Below are positions 1 through 10,534 of a stretch of DNA of 64,000 nt, in pieces; position 1 is the first letter of the stretch; every line of letters begins with the position of its first letter. This DNA is from Bacillota bacterium (lineage in GTDB: Bacteria > Bacillota > Clostridia > Acetivibrionales > DSM-2933). The notes beneath the pieces are model-generated. The model saw nothing but the letters and a program-made list of their open reading frames with translations. It ran no database searches and had not been told where the DNA came from. The stretch is from NCBI GenBank assembly GCA_023430975.1, contig JAEYYB010000078.1, positions 1-64,000 of the forward strand, in the 5' to 3' direction. The position numbers and the translations under genes are program-made.

Positions 1-1
1 T

Positions 2-94
2 AAGAATCGGATACCAATACGGCCTGACAGGAAGATCGAGAGAAAGCTTCCAAGAAAGAAACGGTTTCACATGAACAAGAAAGATGTCCTGTAA
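2..94 (+). CDS. C-terminal tail of an unidentified basic protein, cut by the window edge
   Basis: One frame is open from the left edge to a TAA at 92-94 and encodes about 30 residues that are very rich in Lys and Arg, ending in KKDVL. The piece is too short to assign. It could be the end of a transposase or another nucleic-acid-binding protein, or a chance open frame. Confidence 0.2.
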   Translation, partial: KNRIPIRPDRKIERKLPRKKRFHMNKKDVL

Positions 95-281
95 TTTTAT
101 GGAACGTTAGCTTGATGACATTGTTTATATAATAACTTAATTTTGTCATTGGTGTCTCTATAGTATATTGGATCTAGAATCCATATGAAAATAAGAAGCT
201 TTCCGGAGAAAACAAATATCATCCAATTGAATATTCAGATGTTGTATCTGGTTTTGAAAAACTTAAAAATAAGATGTTTTT

Positions 282-311
282 AACATTACACCTCACATGC
301 TCTGTAATGTT
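282..311. repeat. Short inverted repeat in the 95-580 non-coding stretch
   Basis: AACATTACA at 282-290 and TGTAATGTT at 303-311 are perfect 9-bp complements around a 12-nt loop. Apart from this and the terminator at 454-487, I see no gene in 95-580. Confidence 0.4.
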
Positions 312-453
312 TCCCTTACTGAACTGAATAAAGCAGGCTGAAAGGATGAACATCTAATGAAGAGTGCGAGTCATGCTCATGCAACCAAAAAGGTATACCT
401 TTCTGGTTGGTTGTTATCTCAAACAAAAATATTTCCAATCTGGCTGAGCTTGT

Positions 454-487
454 AAAAGGCTGCCAAATTAATTTGGCAGCCTTTTTT
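454..487 (-). terminator. Rho-independent terminator after the giant secreted protein
   Basis: A perfect 12-bp palindromic stem (GGCTGCCAAATT and its complement) is flanked by A and T runs, so it can work in both directions. It lies about 95 bp past the minus-strand stop at 581 and probably ends that operon. Confidence 0.75.
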
Positions 488-580
488 AATATATTAATAT
501 TTACCTTATAGTTTACATCAAGAACTTCTTTAAACAATGATAGACTGGATTTTTTCCATCTAATTATACTAAAATTATCG

Positions 581-3500
581 TTATGTAGGATCAACTCCCT
601 GTATCAAATTACCGTACTGGTATACTGTAATTTTGTTGCAGTCAACGTAATCCTTGCTTACTCCATCAAATGAATAGTCATTTGTCTGGGTATATGGTGT
701 CCAATCTGATCTATTGAACCTTGCCTTTACCTCTGCGAATTCTCCAGGCTTAACTATAGGAGTTGTTGTAGCAAATCCTATTTCAAGGTAATAGTCAGCC
801 TTATCCTTCTGGGAAGCCATTTTTACAAATGTTCCTGTTACACTTGGACTTATTGGTGTCCAGTCACAAGTAAACTGTTGTGAAACTTCCTTATCTATTG
901 TGTAGTAATAACGAAGCTTTAAAGTATTAAGGTCAAGATCTTCCGTTCCAGTATTAATTATCTTAAATGTAGGGGTAATATTGTTGTTTTGTGTATCAAT
1001 TATCTGGTTGTAGAACTGGACTCTAACAGTTGACACGCCATAACCGTATACATTGAAGTCCCACAAGGAATAAGCGTTAGACATTCCTCTTTCTGTTCCA
1101 TACATCCTTATGTATCTTGCCTTTACGGTTGAAAGCCTTATTTCATCTACTCCACCGTCACCGGAAATTGTTGAATACACATCATACCAGTTTGTATCAT
1201 CATTTGACACTTGAATCTTGTATGATTTAGCATAATAATCCTCTCTCCAGTTTAGTTTTACCTTTACTATGTCATATTCCCTGCCAAGGTCAACTCTCAC
1301 CCATTGTGGATCAGCCCCATTGGAAGTCCATCCGGTATATGAGTTTCCATCATTTACATATGTTACTGGCTGCAGAGTACTTGCTGTAGAGCTGGCTGTC
1401 ACTGGCTTCATTAAAGCCAAATCCATTGGTGCTTTTTCAGTTTTAAACACAAGGTTTAAGCTTGTTGCAAGAACTGTTCCCGCTGAATCTTTTGCTTTAA
1501 TCACATAAGTATAATCTTTGTTGGCTGCAAGCCCTGTTATTGTGCAGGTATTTCCTTCCCATATAGTGTAAAGGAGATTTGTTCCTTCGTACACTTCATA
1601 GTATGCTATTCCGGTAACACCACTAGGTGGATTCCATCCAAAGCTCACCATATCATATGCAATTTTTGTAACAGAAGCTGTAAAATCAGTGCTTACAGGC
1701 TTCGTTGAAGCTACTCCAATAACCCTCTGCTGTGGAACTACTTCCCTTACCTGGCTCGCACTCTGCCATTCAAGCTTTATAGCACCATATCCATCTGTTG
1801 CATACTCAACAATTATGTCTGTTGGTTTGCCTGCTGAAAGTGTGCTTGAACCACTTAATGCACCCATTCCATCTGCGATTATTTTTCCATCAACCCATAA
1901 TGTAGCTTTTCCATTTGGAACTGTAAGGTAGAATGTGTAGCTTTCAGAATATCTTGCAAGAAGCTTTCCTGACCATCTCATAGAGTAGGTTGAGTCTTGT
2001 ATCGCTCCTCCTAAAGGAGCTTTAGTTACAAAGTCATAATTAATTTGTGGAGCTATGGTCTTAATCCTTAAATCCGAGAAGTACTTGTTGTCGTAGAATT
2101 CACCAACAAAGCCATTTTTGCTGTTCTTATATCCTTCGTCATTAAATACATAGCCTTTATAACCATCACCATACTTTACACCATCAACAACATATATAAA
2201 TTGTACGTCAAACTTCGTATCATTACTTAAGTCGCCTACTACCCCAGAAAACTTATTATTGGAATAAGTTAAGGTAATTGTCTGAGGTGTACCAGTACCT
2301 GTAGTTAACACAGCATTTATCCATGTGGGTGTAACAGTGGTGCTTCCCAACTTGACCTCGGTAACCTCAATTGTAACCTTTCCATCCGATCCTCTGATTA
2401 ATCCATATGTTAAGCTGCTGCCAGCAGGAGGATTGTTGGTTGTATTAGTAAGCACTCTTTTTGGTGTAGTCATATCAGGTAAAGTTGAATCTGCTTTAAA
2501 TGTCAAAGTATATCCAATACTACGTCCATCAGCCAGGCTGTCTATTGGGAATGTCCAGCTCGTACCGTCTTTGATCATTGTACCTGTTTTTATCTCTGTA
2601 TTGCCATCATATAACTTCACAGTGATTGAACCAGGGCTAAAGGTGCCTTTTGGATTAACCTCTAAACTTTGCTTACCAGTGGAATCTTCAATAAGTGATG
2701 AAGAATAAAGGTCATCATTATTGTTTGGATCCACAAGTTGTACCTTGTATTCATAAACAGGTGTTGTAAAAGTAGTACCTGAAATCACATATTTAAATTG
2801 ATATTTTACTAACGAGTTATTGTTAACTACTCCTACATCTATGTCCCATCCGTCTGATCCTTTAACTGGCGTCTTTGCAAGAGCAGTTCCATCAAGCTCA
2901 AGCTTGGCTAATTGAACTGATGATACATTAGTGCCTCTTACCTTTATTTTAAGATTTCTTCCAGTTAATATTACCTGTCTCGTCAAATCTTCCAGAGATT
3001 TGCCATTATCTACGACATATACCTCAATATCCTGCTGTACAACTGTATTTGGATATTTGATGTTTGCACATGCCAAATACTTTCCAGGCTTTGTAGTCGC
3101 TGGCACCGTTACTTTAACTTTGCTATCTGTTGCACTCCATGATGTGGTTATATAATCTTCACATGAGGTTGTAACAGACTTTCCGTTACTTGCCACATCT
3201 ATATATGTAGTTTCTCCTGGAGCCAATATTACAGATATTGGAGATCTTTCAAAGTTTGCCACTACACCTGTAGGTACTACTACCAAAGGTATTGTTGGCG
3301 TCGAATATACTCCACTGTCGTTTGTTCTAAGGTATCCTGAAACAGCATCAGAAGGCAAAGTAACTGTCAGTGTATTGTCAGCTCTACCTACAACAGCAAC
3401 ATCTTTGGTTCCTGTTGTTGTATCAATCTCAACTTTTGTTGTTGGTTTAAAGCCCTCGCCATAAATTGTAATTGTTTCCCCCGCATTTGGCTTTGTGTTT

Positions 3501-6500
3501 GAAAGGGATGATATGGCAGAAGCTATATCGGATGTGGTAACCGTAACATTAAGAGTTCCCAGATCGCTGTAAACATATCCGTAAACACTTCCAGCAACGC
3601 TGCAGCTTTCCAATACCACCTGTTTGGTACCCGCCGCTTCTGCCGCAGGAACTGTCACTGCTACCTCAACCTCTTCACCCATTGCCACTATGTTCTTGTT
3701 TAGCTCTACAGTCCAACCGGAAGGAATAGTTTTTGCCTTTACTCCAGCAGTTCCTCTGTAGCCTGTTTTTGATTCAAGCCTGAAATAGAACTTGCTAGTA
3801 GTTCCCATCTTAACATTTCCTGTATCCCTTACTTTAATGAAATCATATGCAGAATTTACAATAGCTATTTTCTTACCCCAAGTATTGGTGTTTGCTGTAC
3901 CGCTTGCAATAATCGGTCCTTCAACAGTCAGGTCATACTGTCCTGGCGTAAAACCCTGAGGTATCTTAGCTGCAATTCTTCCAATACCAGTTTCTTCTGT
4001 AATCAAATCAAGGTATGTTGAACCAAGCTTAACCTTGGTTCCTTTCAAAAGATTAGTTCCGTATATATCCAGTATTCCACCGGTCATGGAGCTGAATGTT
4101 TCCTGATTTAAGCTGGCTACAGTGAGGTTGTTAATCATGAATTTAACCGGAATTGTAATTTCCTTGTAATTATCAGGATTTTCAGCATTATAGACGCTTA
4201 ATGTTACTGATATAGGAGTATTTGCATCATTTATTAACTTCGCTTCTGCTGCTGTTACATTAGCTATCAGAGTTAAATCAATATTGTTTGCCCCTGAAAC
4301 TATATCACATACATCTCCTGTAACTGAATTATCATTACCTATTTTTACACTAATAGCCTCACCCAATATAGAAGTAGGAATTACTTTTTTAGGATCAGCC
4401 TTACCAGTTCCAAGTTCTACTGATCTGGTCGTAACACTCTTAACCATCACAAGCACCTTGCCTGATAATGTTGCATTAACTGTAAGATTTCCTTTTAAAG
4501 TACCCTCAACAGGTATTTCAGCAGTTGTACCAAAGGTGGTACTGCAGCTAGAAATTGCCGTACTGGTTGATCTTTTTATCCATACCTCAACCTTGTCCGA
4601 CTCAGTGCCGCTAACTGTAGTTATATTGTTTGTAATTGTCTCAAAGCCCAGGTTATTTCCAAAGTCATATATAAATCCTTTAGTTGGATCAATATATTTG
4701 TATGGAACAATATATACCAGCATTTTAACTGGCTTTAATGATGACACGCCATTTGTTACTGAGAGGTACTCAGTAAATTGACCTATTCTAGTCTTTGACA
4801 TATTTCCAAGGTTTATTTTTCTTGTTCCCTTTAAGACATTATCCACATAACAGTCTGCATAAAGCATATATCCATCTGCAACTCCAGTGTTTTTAAAGCT
4901 TACGTCCAGGTTATACCTGTAGTTTGGTGATGATCCGTAAGCTGTAACAAATGCATTAAGGCCTGTCACCTTTTTAAGGTTTGCGTTAACAATGTCATAT
5001 TTCTTTAATAGGCTATTTTCTGTATACTCCTGGCGATCAGATACGTTGTATTCGGTAGTTTCAGATCCTACTGAAAGTTCTCCTCCTTCATAAGTTCCAG
5101 TAACTTTCCTTTCCAATTCAGCTACAAGGCTGTATGTACCTGTTTTCATAACACCTGTATCAATAGTTGCTGTAAAGCTGCCATCTGCAGCAATATTAAT
5201 AAGATTAACACCATCCATATCTGAAAGTGCTTTACTGACTGCAACAACCCTTTCTCCAGGAACAACACTGTCAGCATCAGTTTTGGGAACTGTTTTTAAT
5301 GCCAATGTAACGTTTTCACTTCCAGTGTAGGAGTTTATCTTTCCTGAAACTGTGAGAGTGCTGCCGGATGAATTGTAAGTACTGCTATTGATCTTAAGAG
5401 TTGGGTCACTAAGCTTTGTAAGAACTGATACATCAACAGTTTCATCACATCTTACTTCTATAACCCAAGTTCCTACCAAAGTTCCATTTGCTGGTTTTTC
5501 TATTCCCAAGAGGTAAGAAACACCAACTTTTCCACTGTATCCTGAATTATCAGGATCTTCTTCTACTTCCTTGATGTCTGTACTTATATTAGCTGCATCA
5601 AGCGGAACTACTGTCCCGTTATATTTAATATTGATACTTGGTATGATCTTATCTGTTGATGCAGATAATACGATCCTTTCAAGATCTGACTGATTGTTTA
5701 ATGTAACCCTGACACCCTTATTAACACCATTTTCCATTATATATTCTGTAGTTGGTGCTGCTGGAGTTGCTGCAGCTACAACATTAGATGCCACTGCCGC
5801 AATATCTTTGTTGTAAGATAACGCTTCAACTACAGGTATCATTGGAACTGCTGCATATGATGTAATGGATTTCCCATTTATTTGTGCTGTTGTTGTCTTT
5901 GGCTGAGGTATATAGATATTGTAGCTTGTGAAGAACTTAAGTCCTCCGTCTCCTACAAATGCTGACATGCTGCCAAGTACAGGGAAGCTCACTCTTACCT
6001 GGAATCCAACTTTTCCATTTGTAAATCTTCCAAATTTAGCACCAAGACCATCAAACCAAATATCATGTCTTGGTATTTTGATTCTCCATCTCCATATTTT
6101 CTTATTTAAGATTTTTCCTGCATCAAGCCTTACCGCAACTGAACCTTCACCGCTTACTGCAGTTGATCCGTCATACTTGTAAACATAGAATATTACTTTT
6201 CCTTCAAGGCACAATACTCTTACTGTTGCACGAGCTGCAAATATATCGTTTGCATATGCTACACCAGCTTGAGCCTGTACAAAACCTTCAAATACTGAGG
6301 CTGTTAAATCCATTGCAAATCCCCAGTTGGTAAGCTCAACCCACACATCAGCTCCAGCTTTAAGTACCGATCCACCTGACGCTGTATCTACAAGTCCTAA
6401 TCCCATGGATACAACTTTTAAATCAGTGCTGTTTCCAAACATAAATCTGAAATCACTTGGGAAGTTTTTAGGTAGCTCCCCTCTTGTAAGGCTTCCTCTT

Positions 6501-9500
6501 ATCATTTTAAGGCTGAGGCCTGTGCTCCCTAAAGGTATTGCCTTAGCTAATGTAAGCTCAAAAGATGCCTCTTTTACTATACCAAAGAAGTTATTACTGT
6601 AGAGCTGTACCTTAATGCTTCCATCTATACTGCCAAGCCCTGGAATTGTTACACCACATGCACCACCAAAGTATGGATATTCCTTTGATCCTATTTTTTC
6701 TCTGCCAAATGTAGCTGATAGATTGTTAATACCGATTCCGCCAAATGAAAGCTCTGGAATTGTTATTGTACCGCCGCCGATGCTTACATCGTCATTGGTA
6801 ATCTTTACATCAGTCACTTCAACGGAATAACCGCTTGCAACTGTTGCTTTGGCACTATCTATACCTATTTCATATTTACCTGCATTATATGACATCTTAA
6901 GCCCAATCATTGTAATCTTCAAAACATTGAGATTAAAGAGGTTACATACAGCAGCCCCTGGCATAGTTACGGTTCCCATGGAAAAGCTCCATGAGTCATT
7001 ACTAAATCCAACCGACATGTAGGAAGGGCTTATTTCAATCCTGTCATCAAGCTGAGTCATTGCTGCATCCTTGTAATATTTGATGCCTTCAAATGTTGGA
7101 ACACTGAATGTAGGATTTAGGATAGTAACTGTATTACTATTAAGGTTTATTGATACTCCACTTGCCTTAAACTTAATTCCCATGTCAAATTCTATGGAAG
7201 AAGCATAAGTTATCTCCCCACAGCTAAGTGACATATTTAAAGGATTGGAAATATCATTTATTTTTAACTGCAGGTTGTTTCCATATGCTTTTGCCTCACC
7301 GCTTAATGGAATTATTTTGGTAAGGTCGCACTCAACCTGATCTGTAGAGAGTGTAAGAGAATATGAAGATGTTCCCTTTATAATAGATACCGTAAAACCG
7401 CTTACAGAAACAAAGTCTTTCATGAACTTCATCGTATTGGAAGATGAGAATTGAAATGTCTGAAGTCCTGTGACCGAGTTTATGACAAAGGAAGTTGTTG
7501 TGCTAAGTGCTGGAGATCCAACCTTAGGAAAATCAACTTTTACATTGGTTGCTGAAATTGTCCACTTTGTTGTGGCATTATATGCCAGTTTAATTGTTCC
7601 GTTTGTACCGGTAGCTACAACCATGTTGCCACTAAATAGGCTTATATTGGTAGCAATCGATCCATCAATATTTTCAATTGTTCCACCGTCTTTGTCACTA
7701 AATTCGAAGTTATTGATTTTAAATATTACATCCCCTGCACCTGGTATATTGATAGTAGTTCCAACATTATCAAACTGGAAGGAGCATTTCCTAGGTGTAT
7801 CGAGAACGTTATCCTTATATACAGCACTTGTAAATTTAAATCCAATCGCACTGCTTCCAGGAGTTGCACTTAAGCTTATCCCCTTAATATTTATACCGTT
7901 AGGAAAATTCTTCTTTAATCCCATTGCAAAGTTACCTGCAGTGTCTACTGTAAAATCTGCATCTACAACAGTGCTTTGGTCATCTGGCAATATAAACGAA
8001 CCGGTAAATTTAATTCCGAAGCTGCCATCTACTACTGCAGATAATGTTGATCCCGATTTAATCTTCATGCCGCCAAATATATCAGTATCCTGGATGAAAT
8101 TAATACTAAGATCACAAGCTGCAATTAAATCAGTCAAGCTTGAAGCCTTCTTGTTTATTTTAAGACTATGTAGACTTACAGTACATTTTGAATCCTGCGA
8201 TGTTCTAAGTCCGTCAAATACGCAATCATCAGCAAATACAAATCCTAAATTGGTTGCAGTTATGTAAGTCTCATCAATTGTAAGATTTGAGAAGGATAAT
8301 TCTCCAAACTGCGGGATCATAAGCCTTACTTTTGCTCCATTTACAGTCTCATCAAAAGTTTTTAAGGTTATGTTATAATTAGTAAATTTTTTACTAAAAA
8401 TATCATAATTAAATCCCCCGCTTAAGTTTAAATCACTCATTTTATAATAGCCATTCATTTTTTTACTGGCTGTCAGATACTCATCCAGCATAAATCGAGC
8501 AGAAGCAGCAACTTTTATAAAGTTGTCCTTTATTGTTAAAGATAGTGAGCAATCCTCCTGCTCTCCAAAGATTTTAACCAATGCATCTGAAGTAACAGAC
8601 AATGATTGATCCTGATTTACCGTTGCATCAACACTTGAAATATACTGACTCAAATCAAATATATCAAGGTTGGCCTGTTCCAGTATCACATCTTTAATTA
8701 TTGCGTGTGAAGAACCCACGGCTCCTCTTGCTATGTTAATATCAATATTAGATGTTGAATTGGTGGAAAATATCTTCTGGCACTTATGCCACCCATTGTA
8801 TTTATATACAGGACCTGTAAGAAGTGCATTGAAATTAGCAGATTTAACTCTTCCTTTATCATCAAATACTACAGCATCTGCTGTATTCATTTGAATACCA
8901 TCAATCATGATATTGGAAGGATATGCAATTATTTTGCTGTTAACCGGAGTTGCAGCATCATATTGTATCTTAAAACCGTTATACTCGATTATATTATTAC
9001 TATTATAGCTCCCGTCAAGATTCGTTGTAACTTTAAGTGAGTTTAGGGATGTATACTCTTGAGCAGTATCAATTAAAACCAGTAATATATCGTTCTTAGC
9101 TCCTGGCATCAAATATTTTCTATCAATTGTTATTGATTGAATGCCTGATACCAAACCAGTTGCAACAGTACGTCCATTTACGTAAACCAATAATTTGTCA
9201 TCAATAGATATAGTGCTGGCTGCATCGCCGCTAATAACCAGATTTGACACATTCTCTGGAACATCAACCGATGTTTGGAACAAATATCTTTCATAACCAC
9301 GGCTTGTTGCACTAAAATTACTTGTAAATGGAACCCAAAAATTCGAAGTACTTATCGAAGGTATATCAAGAGTGTTTATATCTGTCTTGTCATCAATTGT
9401 TATAACTTTGCCATCAGCACCTTTAAATTTATCATGTACACTAGAAATTGACCTGTACCACATTGGTTGAACCTGTTTTTTAACCAATATACTATTAAAA

Positions 9501-10534
9501 ACAGCTGAACCTGCAACAGAAGAAGTTCCTCCAACCCAATAGCCTATAGTTCCGCTACTTATGGCATTGTCCTCAAAAGAATCAACAATTGTACCATCTA
9601 CGTAAGCTGCCATTTTGTTATCTTTTACTGTAATCTTTAGATTGTACCATTTATCAGCATCTGATGATACCGTAAATGCTTTGCTTGAGAGCTTTGTTTT
9701 CTGGCTTGTTGCCACGTTTACTTTAAATAGTTCAGCAAGCTTATTAGCTTTATCAAGACTCCATAAATACATGTTTGTCCCATCATTTCTAAATATCAGC
9801 CCTGCTGTTCCCGTTTTAAGCTTTACATTTCCTTCTAGGGTATAATCCTTGTACCCAAAACTGTTAGTCTTCTTATTTATATTGTATGTTTTCTCATTAA
9901 CTGGTGAATTTACTTCCATTGTCCCTGAAATAATTGACCAATATCCAGCTGGCTGCTGCCACAAATCCATTGATAGCTGCTTGAACTGCTCCTGGAATAC
10001 AATATTGCTATCGACCCTGTATATATCCCATGTGCAGCTGCTAGTGGGCCTAACTACAGTAAAGTTTCCTGCATAATCAACCGACAAGCAAGAGCCTACT
10101 CCTCCATTATTACCAATCCAATCAATAAAACATGCACCATCTGATGTTGCATTTTGGCCAATCCTCCAACCGGTACCATTAACTATTGACGCAGAACCTT
10201 CTGGAACCAGCTTAACAACATAATTTTCATCTGCTATAAGGAGTTTTCCTTTATACTTTATTTTTATAGTTCCATCAGCATTGGATACTATTTGGAATGT
10301 GCTATTTTTTGTTATATCTGGATCATAGTTGTTTCCCCCATACCCTAAGCTTAGCTTATCACCATCGTTTGAAGCAGCCATCCAGCAATTCTCCATTCCG
10401 CTGCTTCTTAAAAGAGCGTTGGCAAATGAATAGTATCCGTCTCCATAGCTTGCCTCAGTAGCATAGGCATTACCTGATAATAAATAGAAAACAGCAATAG
10501 AAAGAAGTGCAATCATTAATAATAATTTTTTCAT
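581..10534 (-). CDS. Giant secreted multidomain protein with PA14, FnIII, discoidin and C-terminal CBM3 modules
   Basis: A 3,317-residue exported protein. Residues 1-26 are a signal peptide ending NAYA. About 178-352 looks like a LamG/DUF1080 beta-sandwich (IVFQEQFKQL onward). About 700-1,600 is a long, repetitive, beta-rich stretch with no family I recognise. TIG/IPT-like units lie near 2,142-2,205 and 2,342-2,420, a PA14 domain near 2,810-2,940 (NGFVGEFYD), an FnIII domain near 2,946-3,035, an F5/8C discoidin domain near 3,037-3,161, and a CBM3 at 3,165-3,317 with the family signatures TGTFVKM, ADYYLEIGF and NDYSF. PA14, discoidin and CBM3 all bind carbohydrate, so attachment to plant cell walls or cellulose is likely. 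I see no catalytic domain, dockerin or SLH repeat. Its ATG overlaps the stop of the upstream gene (ATGA), which suggests translational coupling. Confidence 0.9.
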   Translation of the reverse strand: MKKLLLMIALLSIAVFYLLSGNAYATEASYGDGYYSFANALLRSSGMENCWMAASNDGDKLSLGYGGNNYDPDITKNSTFQIVSNADGTIKIKYKGKLLIADENYVVKLVPEGSASIVNGTGWRIGQNATSDGACFIDWIGNNGGVGSCLSVDYAGNFTVVRPTSSCTWDIYRVDSNIVFQEQFKQLSMDLWQQPAGYWSIISGTMEVNSPVNEKTYNINKKTNSFGYKDYTLEGNVKLKTGTAGLIFRNDGTNMYLWSLDKANKLAELFKVNVATSQKTKLSSKAFTVSSDADKWYNLKITVKDNKMAAYVDGTIVDSFEDNAISSGTIGYWVGGTSSVAGSAVFNSILVKKQVQPMWYRSISSVHDKFKGADGKVITIDDKTDINTLDIPSISTSNFWVPFTSNFSATSRGYERYLFQTSVDVPENVSNLVISGDAASTISIDDKLLVYVNGRTVATGLVSGIQSITIDRKYLMPGAKNDILLVLIDTAQEYTSLNSLKVTTNLDGSYNSNNIIEYNGFKIQYDAATPVNSKIIAYPSNIMIDGIQMNTADAVVFDDKGRVKSANFNALLTGPVYKYNGWHKCQKIFSTNSTSNIDINIARGAVGSSHAIIKDVILEQANLDIFDLSQYISSVDATVNQDQSLSVTSDALVKIFGEQEDCSLSLTIKDNFIKVAASARFMLDEYLTASKKMNGYYKMSDLNLSGGFNYDIFSKKFTNYNITLKTFDETVNGAKVRLMIPQFGELSFSNLTIDETYITATNLGFVFADDCVFDGLRTSQDSKCTVSLHSLKINKKASSLTDLIAACDLSINFIQDTDIFGGMKIKSGSTLSAVVDGSFGIKFTGSFILPDDQSTVVDADFTVDTAGNFAMGLKKNFPNGINIKGISLSATPGSSAIGFKFTSAVYKDNVLDTPRKCSFQFDNVGTTINIPGAGDVIFKINNFEFSDKDGGTIENIDGSIATNISLFSGNMVVATGTNGTIKLAYNATTKWTISATNVKVDFPKVGSPALSTTTSFVINSVTGLQTFQFSSSNTMKFMKDFVSVSGFTVSIIKGTSSYSLTLSTDQVECDLTKIIPLSGEAKAYGNNLQLKINDISNPLNMSLSCGEITYASSIEFDMGIKFKASGVSINLNSNTVTILNPTFSVPTFEGIKYYKDAAMTQLDDRIEISPSYMSVGFSNDSWSFSMGTVTMPGAAVCNLFNLNVLKITMIGLKMSYNAGKYEIGIDSAKATVASGYSVEVTDVKITNDDVSIGGGTITIPELSFGGIGINNLSATFGREKIGSKEYPYFGGACGVTIPGLGSIDGSIKVQLYSNNFFGIVKEASFELTLAKAIPLGSTGLSLKMIRGSLTRGELPKNFPSDFRFMFGNSTDLKVVSMGLGLVDTASGGSVLKAGADVWVELTNWGFAMDLTASVFEGFVQAQAGVAYANDIFAARATVRVLCLEGKVIFYVYKYDGSTAVSGEGSVAVRLDAGKILNKKIWRWRIKIPRHDIWFDGLGAKFGRFTNGKVGFQVRVSFPVLGSMSAFVGDGGLKFFTSYNIYIPQPKTTTAQINGKSITSYAAVPMIPVVEALSYNKDIAAVASNVVAAATPAAPTTEYIMENGVNKGVRVTLNNQSDLERIVLSASTDKIIPSINIKYNGTVVPLDAANISTDIKEVEEDPDNSGYSGKVGVSYLLGIEKPANGTLVGTWVIEVRCDETVDVSVLTKLSDPTLKINSSTYNSSGSTLTVSGKINSYTGSENVTLALKTVPKTDADSVVPGERVVAVSKALSDMDGVNLINIAADGSFTATIDTGVMKTGTYSLVAELERKVTGTYEGGELSVGSETTEYNVSDRQEYTENSLLKKYDIVNANLKKVTGLNAFVTAYGSSPNYRYNLDVSFKNTGVADGYMLYADCYVDNVLKGTRKINLGNMSKTRIGQFTEYLSVTNGVSSLKPVKMLVYIVPYKYIDPTKGFIYDFGNNLGFETITNNITTVSGTESDKVEVWIKRSTSTAISSCSTTFGTTAEIPVEGTLKGNLTVNATLSGKVLVMVKSVTTRSVELGTGKADPKKVIPTSILGEAISVKIGNDNSVTGDVCDIVSGANNIDLTLIANVTAAEAKLINDANTPISVTLSVYNAENPDNYKEITIPVKFMINNLTVASLNQETFSSMTGGILDIYGTNLLKGTKVKLGSTYLDLITEETGIGRIAAKIPQGFTPGQYDLTVEGPIIASGTANTNTWGKKIAIVNSAYDFIKVRDTGNVKMGTTSKFYFRLESKTGYRGTAGVKAKTIPSGWTVELNKNIVAMGEEVEVAVTVPAAEAAGTKQVVLESCSVAGSVYGYVYSDLGTLNVTVTTSDIASAISSLSNTKPNAGETITIYGEGFKPTTKVEIDTTTGTKDVAVVGRADNTLTVTLPSDAVSGYLRTNDSGVYSTPTIPLVVVPTGVVANFERSPISVILAPGETTYIDVASNGKSVTTSCEDYITTSWSATDSKVKVTVPATTKPGKYLACANIKYPNTVVQQDIEVYVVDNGKSLEDLTRQVILTGRNLKIKVRGTNVSSVQLAKLELDGTALAKTPVKGSDGWDIDVGVVNNNSLVKYQFKYVISGTTFTTPVYEYKVQLVDPNNNDDLYSSSLIEDSTGKQSLEVNPKGTFSPGSITVKLYDGNTEIKTGTMIKDGTSWTFPIDSLADGRSIGYTLTFKADSTLPDMTTPKRVLTNTTNNPPAGSSLTYGLIRGSDGKVTIEVTEVKLGSTTVTPTWINAVLTTGTGTPQTITLTYSNNKFSGVVGDLSNDTKFDVQFIYVVDGVKYGDGYKGYVFNDEGYKNSKNGFVGEFYDNKYFSDLRIKTIAPQINYDFVTKAPLGGAIQDSTYSMRWSGKLLARYSESYTFYLTVPNGKATLWVDGKIIADGMGALSGSSTLSAGKPTDIIVEYATDGYGAIKLEWQSASQVREVVPQQRVIGVASTKPVSTDFTASVTKIAYDMVSFGWNPPSGVTGIAYYEVYEGTNLLYTIWEGNTCTITGLAANKDYTYVIKAKDSAGTVLATSLNLVFKTEKAPMDLALMKPVTASSTASTLQPVTYVNDGNSYTGWTSNGADPQWVRVDLGREYDIVKVKLNWREDYYAKSYKIQVSNDDTNWYDVYSTISGDGGVDEIRLSTVKARYIRMYGTERGMSNAYSLWDFNVYGYGVSTVRVQFYNQIIDTQNNNITPTFKIINTGTEDLDLNTLKLRYYYTIDKEVSQQFTCDWTPISPSVTGTFVKMASQKDKADYYLEIGFATTTPIVKPGEFAEVKARFNRSDWTPYTQTNDYSFDGVSKDYVDCNKITVYQYGNLIQGVDPT

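Noticed and set aside
316..594. 92-residue minus-strand frame downstream of the giant protein
   Set aside because: It runs through the terminator stem, has no family features and overlaps the end of the large gene.
4284..8267. Long plus-strand frames opposite the giant secreted protein (up to 265 residues)
   Set aside because: They are shadows of the minus-strand gene, hydrophobic and without ribosome binding sites or family features.
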